Positions 26,893 through 36,403 are shown, counted from the first letter of the stretch. The stretch is DNA of 55,350 nucleotides from RGIG5612 sp963591145 (GCA_963591145.1 CAVARE010000040.1:1-55350); one strand, 5' to 3'. Translations and numbers: made by a program. Notes: generated by a model not told the origin, from the letters alone.

Positions 26893-28716
26893 ATGAGTTA
26901 TAGAAAACCTAAAAATATGGGTGATGCTAATTCCTATATAAGTTTTGAAAATTATAACGAGAAAAATGCTGATAATAGCCAGATATCTGATGAAGAATTT
27001 GAACGTATTTTAAACGATTTTAAAGAATCTGCAACTAAAAATAATGAATATTGTAAAGCAAATCAACAAAAGTGCGAGTATGAAGATTTCGACGATGACA
27101 GAGGATTTTCAGCGGAAGATTTTTTGATATATGATGATATGTCAGACGATGTCAGAAGATATAGAAAACGTGAACGAGTACATTATGAAGATAGGTATTA
27201 CAATGGTCATGATAGAAAACCGTCTACTGCGAGACGGGTGATTGGCAAGATAATGTTATATCTTCAAGCTGCACTATCAATCCTGCTGATGGTACTTTTA
27301 ATCAACTTGAATATTTTATCAGGTAAATATCTTGCGATCTTCGCAGGGGTATTGGCGATATTATGGCTTGCTATTTTTTTTACGCAGAGAAAGCGACGCA
27401 ATATTGCTCAGGCTATAGGCATGATTATTTCAATGGCTTTAAGTGTTGCGATGGCGGTTGGATCAGCTTACCTTATAAAAACTAATCAGGTATTGGATAC
27501 GGTGTCATCCCGTTCATATGATATCAGAACGTATGATGTAGTGGTATTAAATAGCAATAGTGCGCAGAATATAGTTGATGCCGCAGATTACACATTTGCA
27601 ATTGATTCAACTATAAGCGAAGGCAATCGCTCGTCTGTTGTCTCGGATATACAAAAGGACACAGGAAAGGCGGTTGAAATTATTGAAATGTCATCTGCAA
27701 CGGAATTGGCCAGTGCACTTCTTAATGGTGAAGTACAGGCAGTAATATATAATGATGCCTTTACATCAACGATAGTGGAACAGTATTCTGATTATGAAAG
27801 TCAAGTGAGAATAATTGGAAATTATACTATTAAAACTGAGTCTAATATTGAAAATATTGATGTAGACGTACTTGGCGGAGCTTTTCTTGTATTTATTAGT
27901 GGAACTGATTCGGAAGGGACTGTGTCATTGACGGGAAGAAGTGATGTTGATATTGTGGTTGGTGTTAATACAGTAACTAATCAAATCCTGATGATTACGA
28001 TACCTAGAGACTATTACGTGGAAATACCTGGCGTAACATCTGAGGGAACCAGGGATAAGTTGACGCATGCGGGCATTTATGGAATGGATGAGCTATTGTC
28101 GACAGTAGAAAATTTACTTGGCCGTAATGTTAATTACTATGTAAGACTTAATTTTTCTTCATTGATAGAAATAGTTGATGCCATGGGTGGCGTGACAATA
28201 GAAAATGAGCAGGAATTCACTTCGCATGGAGGATATTATTATCCTGCAGGCACGATCAATCTGGATGGTGAATATACATTGCACTATGTCCGTGAACGAT
28301 ATGCATTTGAGGACGGAGATTTTGCAAGAGGCAGACATCAGATCCAGGTTATTCAGGCCATGATGGATAAATTGATATCAGCCAATACATTGGCAAATTA
28401 TAACGCACTTGCCGACGCGATATCTAATTTCGCAGTCACAAATATGCAGTCAGACGATATAAAATCTCTTATAAGATACCAGTTTAATAATACCCCAGAA
28501 TGGCATATTGTAAGCTATCAGCTGTTAGGCGATGTTATGTATCAGCCGTGCCAGAGTGCAAACTACCAGATGCTGTCGGTAGATATGCCTTATGTAGAAG
28601 CTATAGAAAATGCACAGAAGTTATTAAATCAGCTATTTGACGGGGAAGTTTTATCAGAAGATCTGCAGCTTACAGATAACGGCCAGCTTACATATGTTGC
28701 TTCACCTGTAGGATGA
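26893..28716 (+). CDS. LytR-CpsA-Psr (LCP) family glycopolymer transferase
   Basis: LCP enzymes attach teichoic acids or capsule polymers to peptidoglycan. The 607 residues have an acidic cytoplasmic head (1-110), three membrane helices (about 118-200), an accessory domain (about 210-330), and the LCP core (about 335-525) with GRSDVDIVVGVN, ITIPRDYYVEIPG, LTHAGIYG, VRLNFSSLIEIVDAMGG and ARGRHQIQVIQAM, including the conserved Arg and Asp residues that bind the pyrophosphate. It follows the acyltransferase by 89 bases. The first third shares that gene's AT-rich character. Confidence 0.92.
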   Translation: MSYRKPKNMGDANSYISFENYNEKNADNSQISDEEFERILNDFKESATKNNEYCKANQQKCEYEDFDDDRGFSAEDFLIYDDMSDDVRRYRKRERVHYEDRYYNGHDRKPSTARRVIGKIMLYLQAALSILLMVLLINLNILSGKYLAIFAGVLAILWLAIFFTQRKRRNIAQAIGMIISMALSVAMAVGSAYLIKTNQVLDTVSSRSYDIRTYDVVVLNSNSAQNIVDAADYTFAIDSTISEGNRSSVVSDIQKDTGKAVEIIEMSSATELASALLNGEVQAVIYNDAFTSTIVEQYSDYESQVRIIGNYTIKTESNIENIDVDVLGGAFLVFISGTDSEGTVSLTGRSDVDIVVGVNTVTNQILMITIPRDYYVEIPGVTSEGTRDKLTHAGIYGMDELLSTVENLLGRNVNYYVRLNFSSLIEIVDAMGGVTIENEQEFTSHGGYYYPAGTINLDGEYTLHYVRERYAFEDGDFARGRHQIQVIQAMMDKLISANTLANYNALADAISNFAVTNMQSDDIKSLIRYQFNNTPEWHIVSYQLLGDVMYQPCQSANYQMLSVDMPYVEAIENAQKLLNQLFDGEVLSEDLQLTDNGQLTYVASPVG

Positions 28717-28779
28717 GACTTGAAATGAAAATAACCAGGTGCTACACTTTCAGTCGATAAAGAAGGAGGCAAAAAATTC

Positions 28780-29400
28780 ATGCTGACAGTTATAGATCAT
28801 CCATTAATTAAACACAAAATAAGCATTATGCGTAATAAGGACACTTCTACTTATATCTTTAAGCAGAACCTTGATGAAATCGCCAAGCTCATGGCATACG
28901 AAGTAACAAGGAATGTCCCAATCAAAGAGAAACCGATACAAACCCCTATATGCGATACGATAGGCTATGAGATAGCCCAGCCTGTAGTTCTTGTTCCTAT
29001 ATTGAGAGCAGGAATCGGACTGGTAGACGGCTTCCGTGATATCATTCCTATAGCCAAGATCGGTCATATAGGAATGTACAGAGATGAGGAGACTCTCGAA
29101 CCGATTGAATATTATGCGAGATTTCCTAAGTGCATGTCAGAGTCACTTGTTATAGTTACTGACCCGATGCTTGCAACAGGCGGCAGCGCTTCTGCAGCCA
29201 TAACTAATATCAAGAAAAGAGGAGCTAAGAAGATTCTCCTTGTTTGCCTGGTAGGTGTACCTGAGGGTGTTGCGAGAATTCAGAGAGAGCATCCGGACGT
29301 AGATATTACGCTGGCAGCAATGGATGACCACCTTAATGAAAGAGGATATATTGTGCCGGGTCTTGGCGATGCCGGTGACAGATTATTTGGAACAGACTGA
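28780..29400 (+). CDS. upp: Uracil phosphoribosyltransferase
   Basis: Makes UMP from uracil and PRPP in pyrimidine salvage. The 206 residues match the family in length. The PRPP-binding loop is VTDPMLATGGSASAAI, and the C-terminal uracil-binding segment GYIVPGLGDAGDRLFGT is intact. AAGGAGG (28762-28768) lies before the ATG. A strong terminator follows. Confidence 0.97.
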   Translation: MLTVIDHPLIKHKISIMRNKDTSTYIFKQNLDEIAKLMAYEVTRNVPIKEKPIQTPICDTIGYEIAQPVVLVPILRAGIGLVDGFRDIIPIAKIGHIGMYRDEETLEPIEYYARFPKCMSESLVIVTDPMLATGGSASAAITNIKKRGAKKILLVCLVGVPEGVARIQREHPDVDITLAAMDDHLNERGYIVPGLGDAGDRLFGTD

Positions 29401-29417
29401 TTGAAATAATCTTAATT

Positions 29418-29446
29418 GAACCGGCTTTTAGCCGGTTCTTTGTCTT
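29418..29446 (+). terminator. Rho-independent terminator of upp
   Basis: GAACCGGC (29418-29425), loop TTTTA, GCCGGTTC (29431-29438), then TTTGTCTTT. Confidence 0.93.
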
Positions 29447-29537
29447 TAACAGCAAGGCTCGTGAGCCATATGATTGCCTGACAGAGGCATTTGGCAAATG
29501 TCACTAAGTGTTTTTCAGCTAAAGGAAGATCAAGAAT

Positions 29538-30539
29538 ATGACCATAAGAGAAGAGCGGGAAGAATTTGAAGAGCATACTTTAAGTAAATATGCATCCTTA
29601 TCAACGAAAACTAAGGGAAGGGAGCGGGATATCGAGCCTTGCCCTATCAGAACCTGCTATCAGAGGGATCGGGACAGGATACTTCACAGCAAATCCTTCA
29701 GAAGGCTTAAGCACAAAACACAGGTATTCCTTGCGCCTACAGGGGATCATTACAGGACGAGACTCACCCATACATTAGAGGTTTCTCAGATATCGAGAAC
29801 TATAGCCCGGGCATTGTGGCTCAATGAAGATCTGACAGAGGCTATAGCATTAGGACACGATCTGGGACATACCCCGTTTGGACATGAAGGGGAGAGAGCT
29901 CTTAATTCAAAACATCCATTTAAGCATAATATTCAAAGCCACAGAATAGTTGAGAAGATTGAAAATGATGGAGAAGGCCTTAATCTCACCTGGGAAGTAA
30001 GGGACGGTATCCTGAATCACAGTATGGGAACCATAGCCTCGACGCTGGAAGGCAGAGTAGTAAGGCTTTCTGATAAGATCGCTTATATTAATCATGACAT
30101 GGATGATGCGATAAGAGCAGGTATACTTCATGAAGAAGACGTACCTGATGATATTTGCGAGGTATTGGGCTGGTCGAGAAAGGACAGACTGGATTTTCTG
30201 GTTAAGGATATTATCATGAATTCACTTAACAAGGATGATATAGTAATGTCTGAAACATCTTTTGACGCCATGATGAGACTCAGAAAATTCATGTTTGATA
30301 ATCTGTATTTTGATTCTGAGTGCAAGACTCAGGAAGGCAAGGCCAATACGATGATAGTATCACTGTATGACTATTATTGTGAGCATCCGGATAAAATGCC
30401 CGTCGAATATCTGGGACTGATGGATAAGTACGGACAGAGCCTGGAACGGACGGTATGCGATTATGTTTCATGTATGACCGATTATTATTCAGTGGCAACG
30501 TTTAAGGAATTATTTATACCTGAATTCTGGAGGAAATAA
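29538..30539 (+). CDS. dgt: dGTP triphosphohydrolase-like HD protein
   Basis: A 333-residue HD-superfamily enzyme of the short dGTPase-like group that cleaves dNTPs to nucleosides and triphosphate. Metal ligands are visible in RTRLTHTLEVSQI, ALGHDLGHTPFGHEGE and DKIAYINHDMDDA; FRRLKHKTQVF is the family N-terminal motif. A good ATG lies at 29538 after AAAGGAAG. Its stop overlaps the dnaG start by one base; dgt-dnaG coupling is common in clostridia and links nucleotide pools with replication. Confidence 0.93.
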   Translation: MTIREEREEFEEHTLSKYASLSTKTKGRERDIEPCPIRTCYQRDRDRILHSKSFRRLKHKTQVFLAPTGDHYRTRLTHTLEVSQISRTIARALWLNEDLTEAIALGHDLGHTPFGHEGERALNSKHPFKHNIQSHRIVEKIENDGEGLNLTWEVRDGILNHSMGTIASTLEGRVVRLSDKIAYINHDMDDAIRAGILHEEDVPDDICEVLGWSRKDRLDFLVKDIIMNSLNKDDIVMSETSFDAMMRLRKFMFDNLYFDSECKTQEGKANTMIVSLYDYYCEHPDKMPVEYLGLMDKYGQSLERTVCDYVSCMTDYYSVATFKELFIPEFWRK

Positions 30540-32299
30540 TGTTCTATCCGCAGGAAGTAATAGAACAGGTTCTTGAAGCCAATAATATAGTAGATGTAAT
30601 ATCACAATACGTCAGGCTGACCAAAAGGGGATCAACTTATTTTGGACTGTGTCCTTTCCATAATGAAAAGACACCGTCTTTTTCTGTTACGGATAACGGT
30701 GACAGAAAAATGTTTTACTGCTTTGGCTGTCATAGCGGCGGCAATGTTATGACATTTCTCATGAAATATGAGAATTATACATATAGCGAAGCACTTAATG
30801 TGCTGGCCGAGAGAGCAGGCATAACACTTCCGAAACCGCAATATTCCAAAGAGGATTCTGCCAAATATCAGCTGAAGGAACAGGTTCTGGAGGTATATAA
30901 AGAGGCAGCGGTTTATTATTATCATTTGCTTAAAACTGAGCATGGCAGGCAGGCCTATGACTATCTTAAGAAGAGGCAACTGTCGGATGAAACTATCCTG
31001 AATTATGGACTGGGATATTCTGACAAATATCGCGACGATCTGTATAGATATATCAAGTCCAAGGGATATTCTGATGAAGTATTGAAGGCAACAGGATTAT
31101 TTTCTATCAAGGAAAATGATATCCATGATTACTTCTGGAACAGGGTAATGTTTCCTATCATGGATGTGAGAAACAGAGTAATTGCCTTCGGCGGCAGAGT
31201 TATGGGAGATGGAGAACCCAAATATCTTAACTCACCTGAGACCATTGCATTTGAAAAGAGCAAAACTCTGTTCGGCCTTAATGTGGCTAAAAAGCATAAA
31301 GGCAATGAGCTGATACTGTGCGAGGGCTATATGGACGTAATCTCATTGCATCAGGCAGGATTTACAAATGCTGTCGCATCCCTGGGAACCTCGCTTACAA
31401 CAGGACATGTAAATATACTTAAGAGATATACAGAAAATGTGGTCATATCATATGATGCGGATGGCGCAGGAAGAAATGCCGCGTTAAGAGCGATTCCGAT
31501 GCTGCGGTCTCAGGGCATTAATACGAAAGTAATCAATCTGAAACCATACAAGGATCCGGATGAGCTTATCAAGGCAGAAGGCGCTGATACATATAAGGAA
31601 AGATTAAGAACTGCCAGAAACAGCTTCTTATTTGAAATAGATGTGCTTAAGGAGTCATTTGATCTGAATGATCCTGACGGAAGAACAAAATTTCAGACTC
31701 AGACAGCCCGCAGATTAAGCGAGTTCACAGATGAGATCGAAAGGGACAGCTATATTCAGACAGTAAGCAGGGAATTTGATATTGACTATAAGATGTTAAG
31801 AGACCGAACCATAAGATTTGCCCTGAGTGCGGATAATAAGCCTGTCAGACAGCCGGAAAATCCATCCTTTAAACCGAAGGAAAAAGAAAAAGGCAAGACT
31901 GCAATTTCTGAGAGTATGAAAGCGGTTCTGTCATATCTGGCAGAGGTTCCTTCCAGCTATAATAAGATAAAAGGCATAATAGATGCCGCGGATTTTGATG
32001 CAGAGCCATATTCTGCCATAGCCTCTCTCCTTTTTGCGCAATTAGAGTCGGGGAGAGCAAATATTGCTACCATCATAGGAGCATTTCCTGATGAGTCAGA
32101 ACAGGAAAAGGCAGCTGAAATCTTAAGTCCGACAGAAAAAACAGAAGATGCTGACATACTTAAGAAAAATATAAATCAATGCATAATCAACATTAAGACC
32201 AATTCTATCGAAAGGCAGATATCTGAAGAAACAGATATTTTGAAGGCACTGTCGTTAAAGAAACAGCAGGAGAAGCTGAAGCAGCTTAACATAATTTAA
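30539..32299 (+). CDS. dnaG: DNA primase
   Basis: Synthesises RNA primers for lagging-strand replication. The 586 residues have an N-terminal zinc ribbon (Cys38, His41, Cys61, Cys64), the RNA polymerase domain, and Toprim motifs LCEGYMDVI and SYDADGAGRNA. A C-terminal helicase-binding region (about 435-586) ends KQQEKLKQLNII. GAGGAAA precedes the ATG, which overlaps the dgt stop. In most Bacillota rpoD follows dnaG; here it does not. Confidence 0.96.
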   Translation: MFYPQEVIEQVLEANNIVDVISQYVRLTKRGSTYFGLCPFHNEKTPSFSVTDNGDRKMFYCFGCHSGGNVMTFLMKYENYTYSEALNVLAERAGITLPKPQYSKEDSAKYQLKEQVLEVYKEAAVYYYHLLKTEHGRQAYDYLKKRQLSDETILNYGLGYSDKYRDDLYRYIKSKGYSDEVLKATGLFSIKENDIHDYFWNRVMFPIMDVRNRVIAFGGRVMGDGEPKYLNSPETIAFEKSKTLFGLNVAKKHKGNELILCEGYMDVISLHQAGFTNAVASLGTSLTTGHVNILKRYTENVVISYDADGAGRNAALRAIPMLRSQGINTKVINLKPYKDPDELIKAEGADTYKERLRTARNSFLFEIDVLKESFDLNDPDGRTKFQTQTARRLSEFTDEIERDSYIQTVSREFDIDYKMLRDRTIRFALSADNKPVRQPENPSFKPKEKEKGKTAISESMKAVLSYLAEVPSSYNKIKGIIDAADFDAEPYSAIASLLFAQLESGRANIATIIGAFPDESEQEKAAEILSPTEKTEDADILKKNINQCIINIKTNSIERQISEETDILKALSLKKQQEKLKQLNII

Positions 32300-32331
32300 G
32301 TTGGCAGATAAACACATATCGGAATGAACAA

Positions 32332-32350
32332 CCCGTCCCGGCACGCGTGC
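32332..32350 (-). repeat. Relic of the palindromic repeat (fragment E)
   Basis: CCGTCCCGGCACG reads, on the minus strand, as the left end of the element (GTGCCGGGACGG). The rest of the hairpin is missing. It lies in the 109-base gap between dnaG and trmK. Confidence 0.5.
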
Positions 32351-32408
32351 AATTGACAATTTTGTGTTACTCCGGCATGTCAAAACTAATTACGAGGTCA
32401 AATAATTA

Positions 32409-32897
32409 ATGTCAATATCATACAGATTAAAACAGGTTGCCTCTAAGGTAACTAATGGATATAGGATTGCGGACATCGGGACGGATCATGGATACGTTCC
32501 GGTCATGCTGCTGCGTGAAAGGATAGTACCTTATGCGATAGCGGTAGATATAAGTAAGGGCTCGCTTCAAAAGGCCATGGAGAATGCAGCCAGGGCGGGA
32601 CTTGAGGACAAGATGGACTGCCGGCTAGGAGACGGATTGTCATGCGTTAAGCCGGGAGAAGTGGAATCAATCATTATATGCGGCATGGGCGGAATTCTCA
32701 TGAGACGCATATTGGAAGATGGCAAGGAGACGGCGCTTAGTGCCAGAGAGCTTATATTGTCGCCTCACAGAAACCCGGAGCTCATAGTAGAATTTTTGCA
32801 GAAAAATGACTTTGAGATAGTCTCTGATGAGATGATAGAGGATAAAAAGAAGCTCTATCGAATAATAAAAGGGCGAAAACTCAGCATTGAATTATAA
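32409..32897 (+). CDS. trmK: tRNA (adenine-22-N1)-methyltransferase TrmK, short form
   Basis: TrmK methylates A22 of tRNA. The 162 residues form only the Rossmann-fold SAM-dependent domain: motif I RIADIGTDHGYVP, then AVDISKGSLQKA, LGDGLSCVKPGE and CGMGGILMRRILEDG with LILSPHRN. The family normally has about 225-240 residues with a C-terminal coiled-coil domain; here translation stops at the end of the methyltransferase domain (LYRIIKGRKLSIEL) and rnpB begins about 30 bases later. It may be a truncated gene or a naturally short variant. rpoD, usually before it, is missing. Confidence 0.82.
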   Translation: MSISYRLKQVASKVTNGYRIADIGTDHGYVPVMLLRERIVPYAIAVDISKGSLQKAMENAARAGLEDKMDCRLGDGLSCVKPGEVESIIICGMGGILMRRILEDGKETALSARELILSPHRNPELIVEFLQKNDFEIVSDEMIEDKKKLYRIIKGRKLSIEL

Positions 32898-32926
32898 TTG
32901 ATTTGATTGTATCATATACTCGCTCA

Positions 32927-33263
32927 AGGGACGCTGAATGGTCGCGCCGCTTATTATGAGCGGTGAGGAAAGTCCGGGCTTCATAGGGCAGGATGCCAGA
33001 TAACGTCTGGCGGGAGTAATCCTAGGACAAGTGCAACAGAAAGTATACCGCCCGCAAGGGTAAGGGTGAAATGGCAGCTTAAGAGACTACCGGTCTGCCG
33101 GTAACGGCAGATGCAATGTAAACTCCATCCGAAGCAAGACCAAACAGATAGTGCTAATGGCGGCCCGTCTAGCTATCGGGTAGGTCGCGCAGAGTTAGCT
33201 GGTGACAGCTAAACAAGATAGATGACCATTTTAGATGACAGAACCCGGCTTACAGGTGTCTCT
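32927..33263 (+). ncRNA. rnpB: RNase P RNA
   Basis: The catalytic RNA that matures tRNA 5' ends. The universal core GAGGAAAGTCCGGGC is present near 32970, as are GGGTAAGGGTGAAA and the 3' core ACAGAACCCGGCTTA. AGGGACGC (32927-32934) pairs with GTGTCTCT (33256-33263) to form helix P1, which sets both ends to within a few bases. A TATACT box at 32915-32920 is well placed for transcription start. After the gene a GC-rich hairpin (about 33274-33298) lacks a T-run. Confidence 0.95.
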
Positions 33264-33392
33264 AAGAGTAGTTGCCGGCGGGCTGCATGCCTGCCGGTAT
33301 CAGTAGAGTGCAGAACGCATCCAGCATGAGCCGTTGATATTACAATGGCATGACTAAATGATGTGATATCTGCAGATAAAACAGGTGGCTGT

Positions 33393-33650
33393 ATGGAGAT
33401 AGACCAGGAACGTAATCAGAATCAGGCTGATAAGTTATATGAAGAATTTCTTGATTCCAGGTATGTCAGGGAGAAAAGAGAGATACTTCGTAAACTATAT
33501 GCCAAGGAATGGCTTACGGATAAGATGATAGACGATTTTGCCGTGACACTTGATATAACAGTGTCCTCAGGCAGTCTTGATGACAGATATTATGACTTTA
33601 TGAAATGTCTGGATTCGATGGCTAAGTTTGAAACCACGGGATTAAGATAA
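33393..33650 (+). CDS. Small protein of unknown function
   Basis: 85 residues starting MEIDQERNQNQADKLYEEF; the ATG at 33393 follows AGGTGG, whereas an upstream in-frame ATG at 33363 has no site. It is predicted to be soluble and largely helical, charged (KREILRKLYAKEWL), with no cysteine or signal peptide. Codon use matches its neighbours, so it is probably a real gene. It lies between rnpB and thrC. I do not recognise the family. Confidence 0.68.
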   Translation: MEIDQERNQNQADKLYEEFLDSRYVREKREILRKLYAKEWLTDKMIDDFAVTLDITVSSGSLDDRYYDFMKCLDSMAKFETTGLR

Positions 33651-33728
33651 TATGTGAATCTGCCGGCTTCGCAGCATTTGAGTCTGCTCAGAAGCTGCAT
33701 TAGCTTGAGATGGAAAGAGGAATGAGAA

Positions 33729-35216
33729 ATGAATGTGATGTATAAAAGCACCAGAGGAGATGGAACGCTGATAACAGCAAGTCAGGCTGTGCTGCAGGGT
33801 CTTGCCCCGGACGGAGGACTGTATGTACCGGATGCGATACCGGAGCTGGGAGTAGACGTATCAGAGCTTGCCAGAATGGATTATAAAGAGATTGCTTATC
33901 TTGTAATGAGCAAATTCTTATCAGATTATACAGAAGAGGAACTTAAGGACTGCATAGAACATGCATATGATTCGAAGTTCGATACGGCACAGATCGCACC
34001 TGTCGTAAAAAAAGGTCAGGCATATTACATGGAACTGTTCCATGGCGCCACAATTGCATTTAAGGATATGGCTCTTTCAATCCTGCCGCATCTTCTTACC
34101 AAGGCTGCACGCAAGAATAATGTATCAAATGAGATCGTTATTCTTACAGCAACCTCAGGAGATACAGGTAAGGCTGCCATGGCAGGATTTGCAGATGTAC
34201 CAGGCACCAGAATAGTTGTATTTTATCCTAAGGGAGGCGTAAGCCGCATTCAGGAGCTTCAGATGCTCACACAGAAGGGCGATAATACATGCGTTATCGG
34301 TGTTCATGGTAACTTTGATGATGCTCAGAGTGCAGTTAAGAGAATGTTTAACGATGCAGCGCTTAAGGAGCAGCTGGCAGCCCATGGATATCAGTTCTCA
34401 TCGGCCAATTCGATTAATATCGGACGTCTCGTGCCGCAGGTCGCTTATTATGTATGGGCTTATTCAAGGCTCGTTAAGGATGGCGCTGTTAAGGCCGGAG
34501 AGAAGATTAATTTCGTAGTTCCTACAGGTAACTTCGGCAATATCCTGGCAGGATATTATGCCAAGCTCATGGGCCTTCCTGTAAACAAATTAATCTGCGC
34601 ATCTAATGACAACAAGGTTTTATATGATTTCTTTAAGACTGGTATATATAATAAGAACAGAGAGTTCATTCTCACGACTTCACCATCTATGGACATCCTG
34701 ATCTCAAGCAATCTGGAGCGTCTTATCTACAAGGTATGCGGCAATTCATCAGAGCTGAACAGTGCTTACATGAAGGATCTGGCAAGCAAGGGAGTATATA
34801 CACTTAATATTAACCAGATTGCCAGACTGGAGGATTTTGTTCCGGGATATGCCGATGAAAAGGCAAATGCTGATGAGATCAAGCAGGTTTATGATGAAAC
34901 CGGATATGTTATAGATACTCATACAGGTGTTGCGTCAGCTGTATATAGACAGTATGTTTCAGATACTAAGGATGAGACGCCGACCGTGATTGTTTCAACA
35001 GCTAGCCCATATAAATTTGCAAGAGCCGTTATGACAGCAATTGATCCTGCATATGACAAGCTGGAGGATTTTGACCTTATAAGAGAACTCAACAAGGTAT
35101 CAGGTGTAGAGATTCCGAATGCTATCAAAGAGATAATGGATGCAGATATCAGACATAATACAGTATGTGATATTGATAAGATGGAAACAGAGGTGAAAGG
35201 ATTTTTAGGTATCTAA
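33729..35216 (+). CDS. thrC: Threonine synthase
   Basis: A PLP enzyme converting O-phosphohomoserine to threonine. The 495 residues fit the long (class I) form: N-terminal YKSTRGDGTLITASQAVLQG, the PLP lysine at residue 112 in HGATIAFKDMALS, the substrate motif TATSGDTGKAAMAG, and the VPTGNFGNILAGYYAK phosphate-binding loop. AAAGAGGAATGAG precedes the ATG. The next gene starts directly after the stop. Confidence 0.96.
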   Translation: MNVMYKSTRGDGTLITASQAVLQGLAPDGGLYVPDAIPELGVDVSELARMDYKEIAYLVMSKFLSDYTEEELKDCIEHAYDSKFDTAQIAPVVKKGQAYYMELFHGATIAFKDMALSILPHLLTKAARKNNVSNEIVILTATSGDTGKAAMAGFADVPGTRIVVFYPKGGVSRIQELQMLTQKGDNTCVIGVHGNFDDAQSAVKRMFNDAALKEQLAAHGYQFSSANSINIGRLVPQVAYYVWAYSRLVKDGAVKAGEKINFVVPTGNFGNILAGYYAKLMGLPVNKLICASNDNKVLYDFFKTGIYNKNREFILTTSPSMDILISSNLERLIYKVCGNSSELNSAYMKDLASKGVYTLNINQIARLEDFVPGYADEKANADEIKQVYDETGYVIDTHTGVASAVYRQYVSDTKDETPTVIVSTASPYKFARAVMTAIDPAYDKLEDFDLIRELNKVSGVEIPNAIKEIMDADIRHNTVCDIDKMETEVKGFLGI

Positions 35217-35720
35217 ATGAATGGAATAGTTGACTGGATCGCACAAACCTTCGGATCATGGAATCATGAACTGGTAATTTTTATAATATCATTATTTCCG
35301 ATTCTTGAATTACGAGGCGGATTGATCGCAGCAGCACTGCTTCAGGTGCCTTATATTCCAGCCATTTTTATCTGTGTGCTGGGAAATATTATACCGATTC
35401 CTTTCATATTGCTGCTGATAGAGAAGATATTTAAATTTCTCAAGAGATTTAAGACAACAGGCCGTTTTGTAACATTTCTTGAGACTAAGACGATGAAGAA
35501 GAGAGATCAGATAGACAAGTGGGGCTTCTGGGGACTGGTTCTCTTCGTAGGCATTCCGCTTCCGGGAACCGGTGGCTGGACAGGTGCACTGCTGGCGTCA
35601 CTTCTTAGAATGCCTGTTAAGAAATCAGCACCGGCAATAGGCCTCGGAATCTGTCTGGCAGCTGCAATAATGAGCTTCGTTACTTATGCGATACCTTGGA
35701 TTGTTTCGCTGTTTGGTTAA
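35217..35720 (+). CDS. Small multidrug-export family membrane protein (COG2426)
   Basis: A 167-residue protein with four or five membrane helices. FPILELRGGLIAAAL and VGIPLPGTGGWTGALLASLL are the two hallmark segments of the PF06695 family, called small multidrug export proteins; real transport function is weakly supported in general. It starts at the base after the thrC stop, so it is translationally coupled to it, although a link to threonine is only a guess. Confidence 0.87.
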   Translation: MNGIVDWIAQTFGSWNHELVIFIISLFPILELRGGLIAAALLQVPYIPAIFICVLGNIIPIPFILLLIEKIFKFLKRFKTTGRFVTFLETKTMKKRDQIDKWGFWGLVLFVGIPLPGTGGWTGALLASLLRMPVKKSAPAIGLGICLAAAIMSFVTYAIPWIVSLFG

Positions 35721-35744
35721 ATTAGATAATTATAAAATTTTAAA

Positions 35745-35784
35745 ATGCCCGGGCTAGTTTACGAGGGTAATTAGCACCGGGCAT
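35745..35784. other. Hairpin without U-tract between two genes
   Basis: ATGCCCGG (35745-35752) pairs with CCGGGCAT (35777-35784), and inner GCTA pairs with TAGC. No T-run follows on the + strand; an A/T run lies before it. It may be a weak terminator or a leader element of the yfbR-like gene. Confidence 0.55.
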
Positions 35785-35809
35785 ATGTTGCGAAATGAGG
35801 CATTTGCTG

Positions 35810-36403
35810 ATGGAAAACAGTAACTTTTTTGCCATGATGGCCAGAATGAAATATGTTAACAGATGGGGTCTTATGAGAAATACCATCCCGGAGTCACTGT
35901 CTGATCATACCATGGATGTAGTGGTAATAGCCCATGCTCTGGTGGTCATTGGCAACATATATTTTAACAAGAATTTAGATGAAAGCAGGGCGGCATTGCT
36001 GGCAGCATTCCATGATGCACCAGAGATAATAACGGGGGATATGCCGACCCCGGTGAAGTATTATGATGCGGAAATTAAAAATGCATATTCAAAAGTAGAA
36101 GAGGCGGCTATCCGGAAAATGCTTGAGTCACTTCCTGAGGAAATGCGGGAACATTATGAAGGATTGATGAAGGAAGATCAGGAGTCTGATCTGGTACTTA
36201 TGAAATATGTGAAGGCAGCAGATAAGATATCAGCATTGATAAAATGCATTGAAGAAGAGCGAATGGGCAATAAAGATTTCGAGCGTGCGAAGGAATCTAC
36301 GGCAGCGACAATCAGAAGCTTACAGATGCCCGAGGTGGATTTCTATATGGAGCATTTTATGCCGGGATATTATCTGACACTTGATGAGCAGACATCAAAA
36401 TAA
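35810..36403 (+). CDS. YfbR-like HD 5'-deoxynucleotidase
   Basis: A 197-residue HD-domain phosphohydrolase of the YfbR type, which dephosphorylates deoxynucleoside monophosphates. The start MENSNFFAMMARMKYVNRW and SLSDHTMDVVVIAHAL match the family, and AAFHDAPEIITGDMPTPVKYY holds the HD pair. An ATG at 35795 is in frame, but its surroundings (GAGG at 35797-35800) look like the ribosome site for the ATG at 35810. With dut, dgt and upp it adds to a nucleotide-pool theme in the window. Confidence 0.87.
   Translation: MENSNFFAMMARMKYVNRWGLMRNTIPESLSDHTMDVVVIAHALVVIGNIYFNKNLDESRAALLAAFHDAPEIITGDMPTPVKYYDAEIKNAYSKVEEAAIRKMLESLPEEMREHYEGLMKEDQESDLVLMKYVKAADKISALIKCIEEERMGNKDFERAKESTAATIRSLQMPEVDFYMEHFMPGYYLTLDEQTSK

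Noticed and set aside
29456..29467. GGCTC-GT-GAGCC palindrome after upp as an operator
   Set aside because: It lies directly after the upp terminator without promoter elements nearby; more likely incidental.
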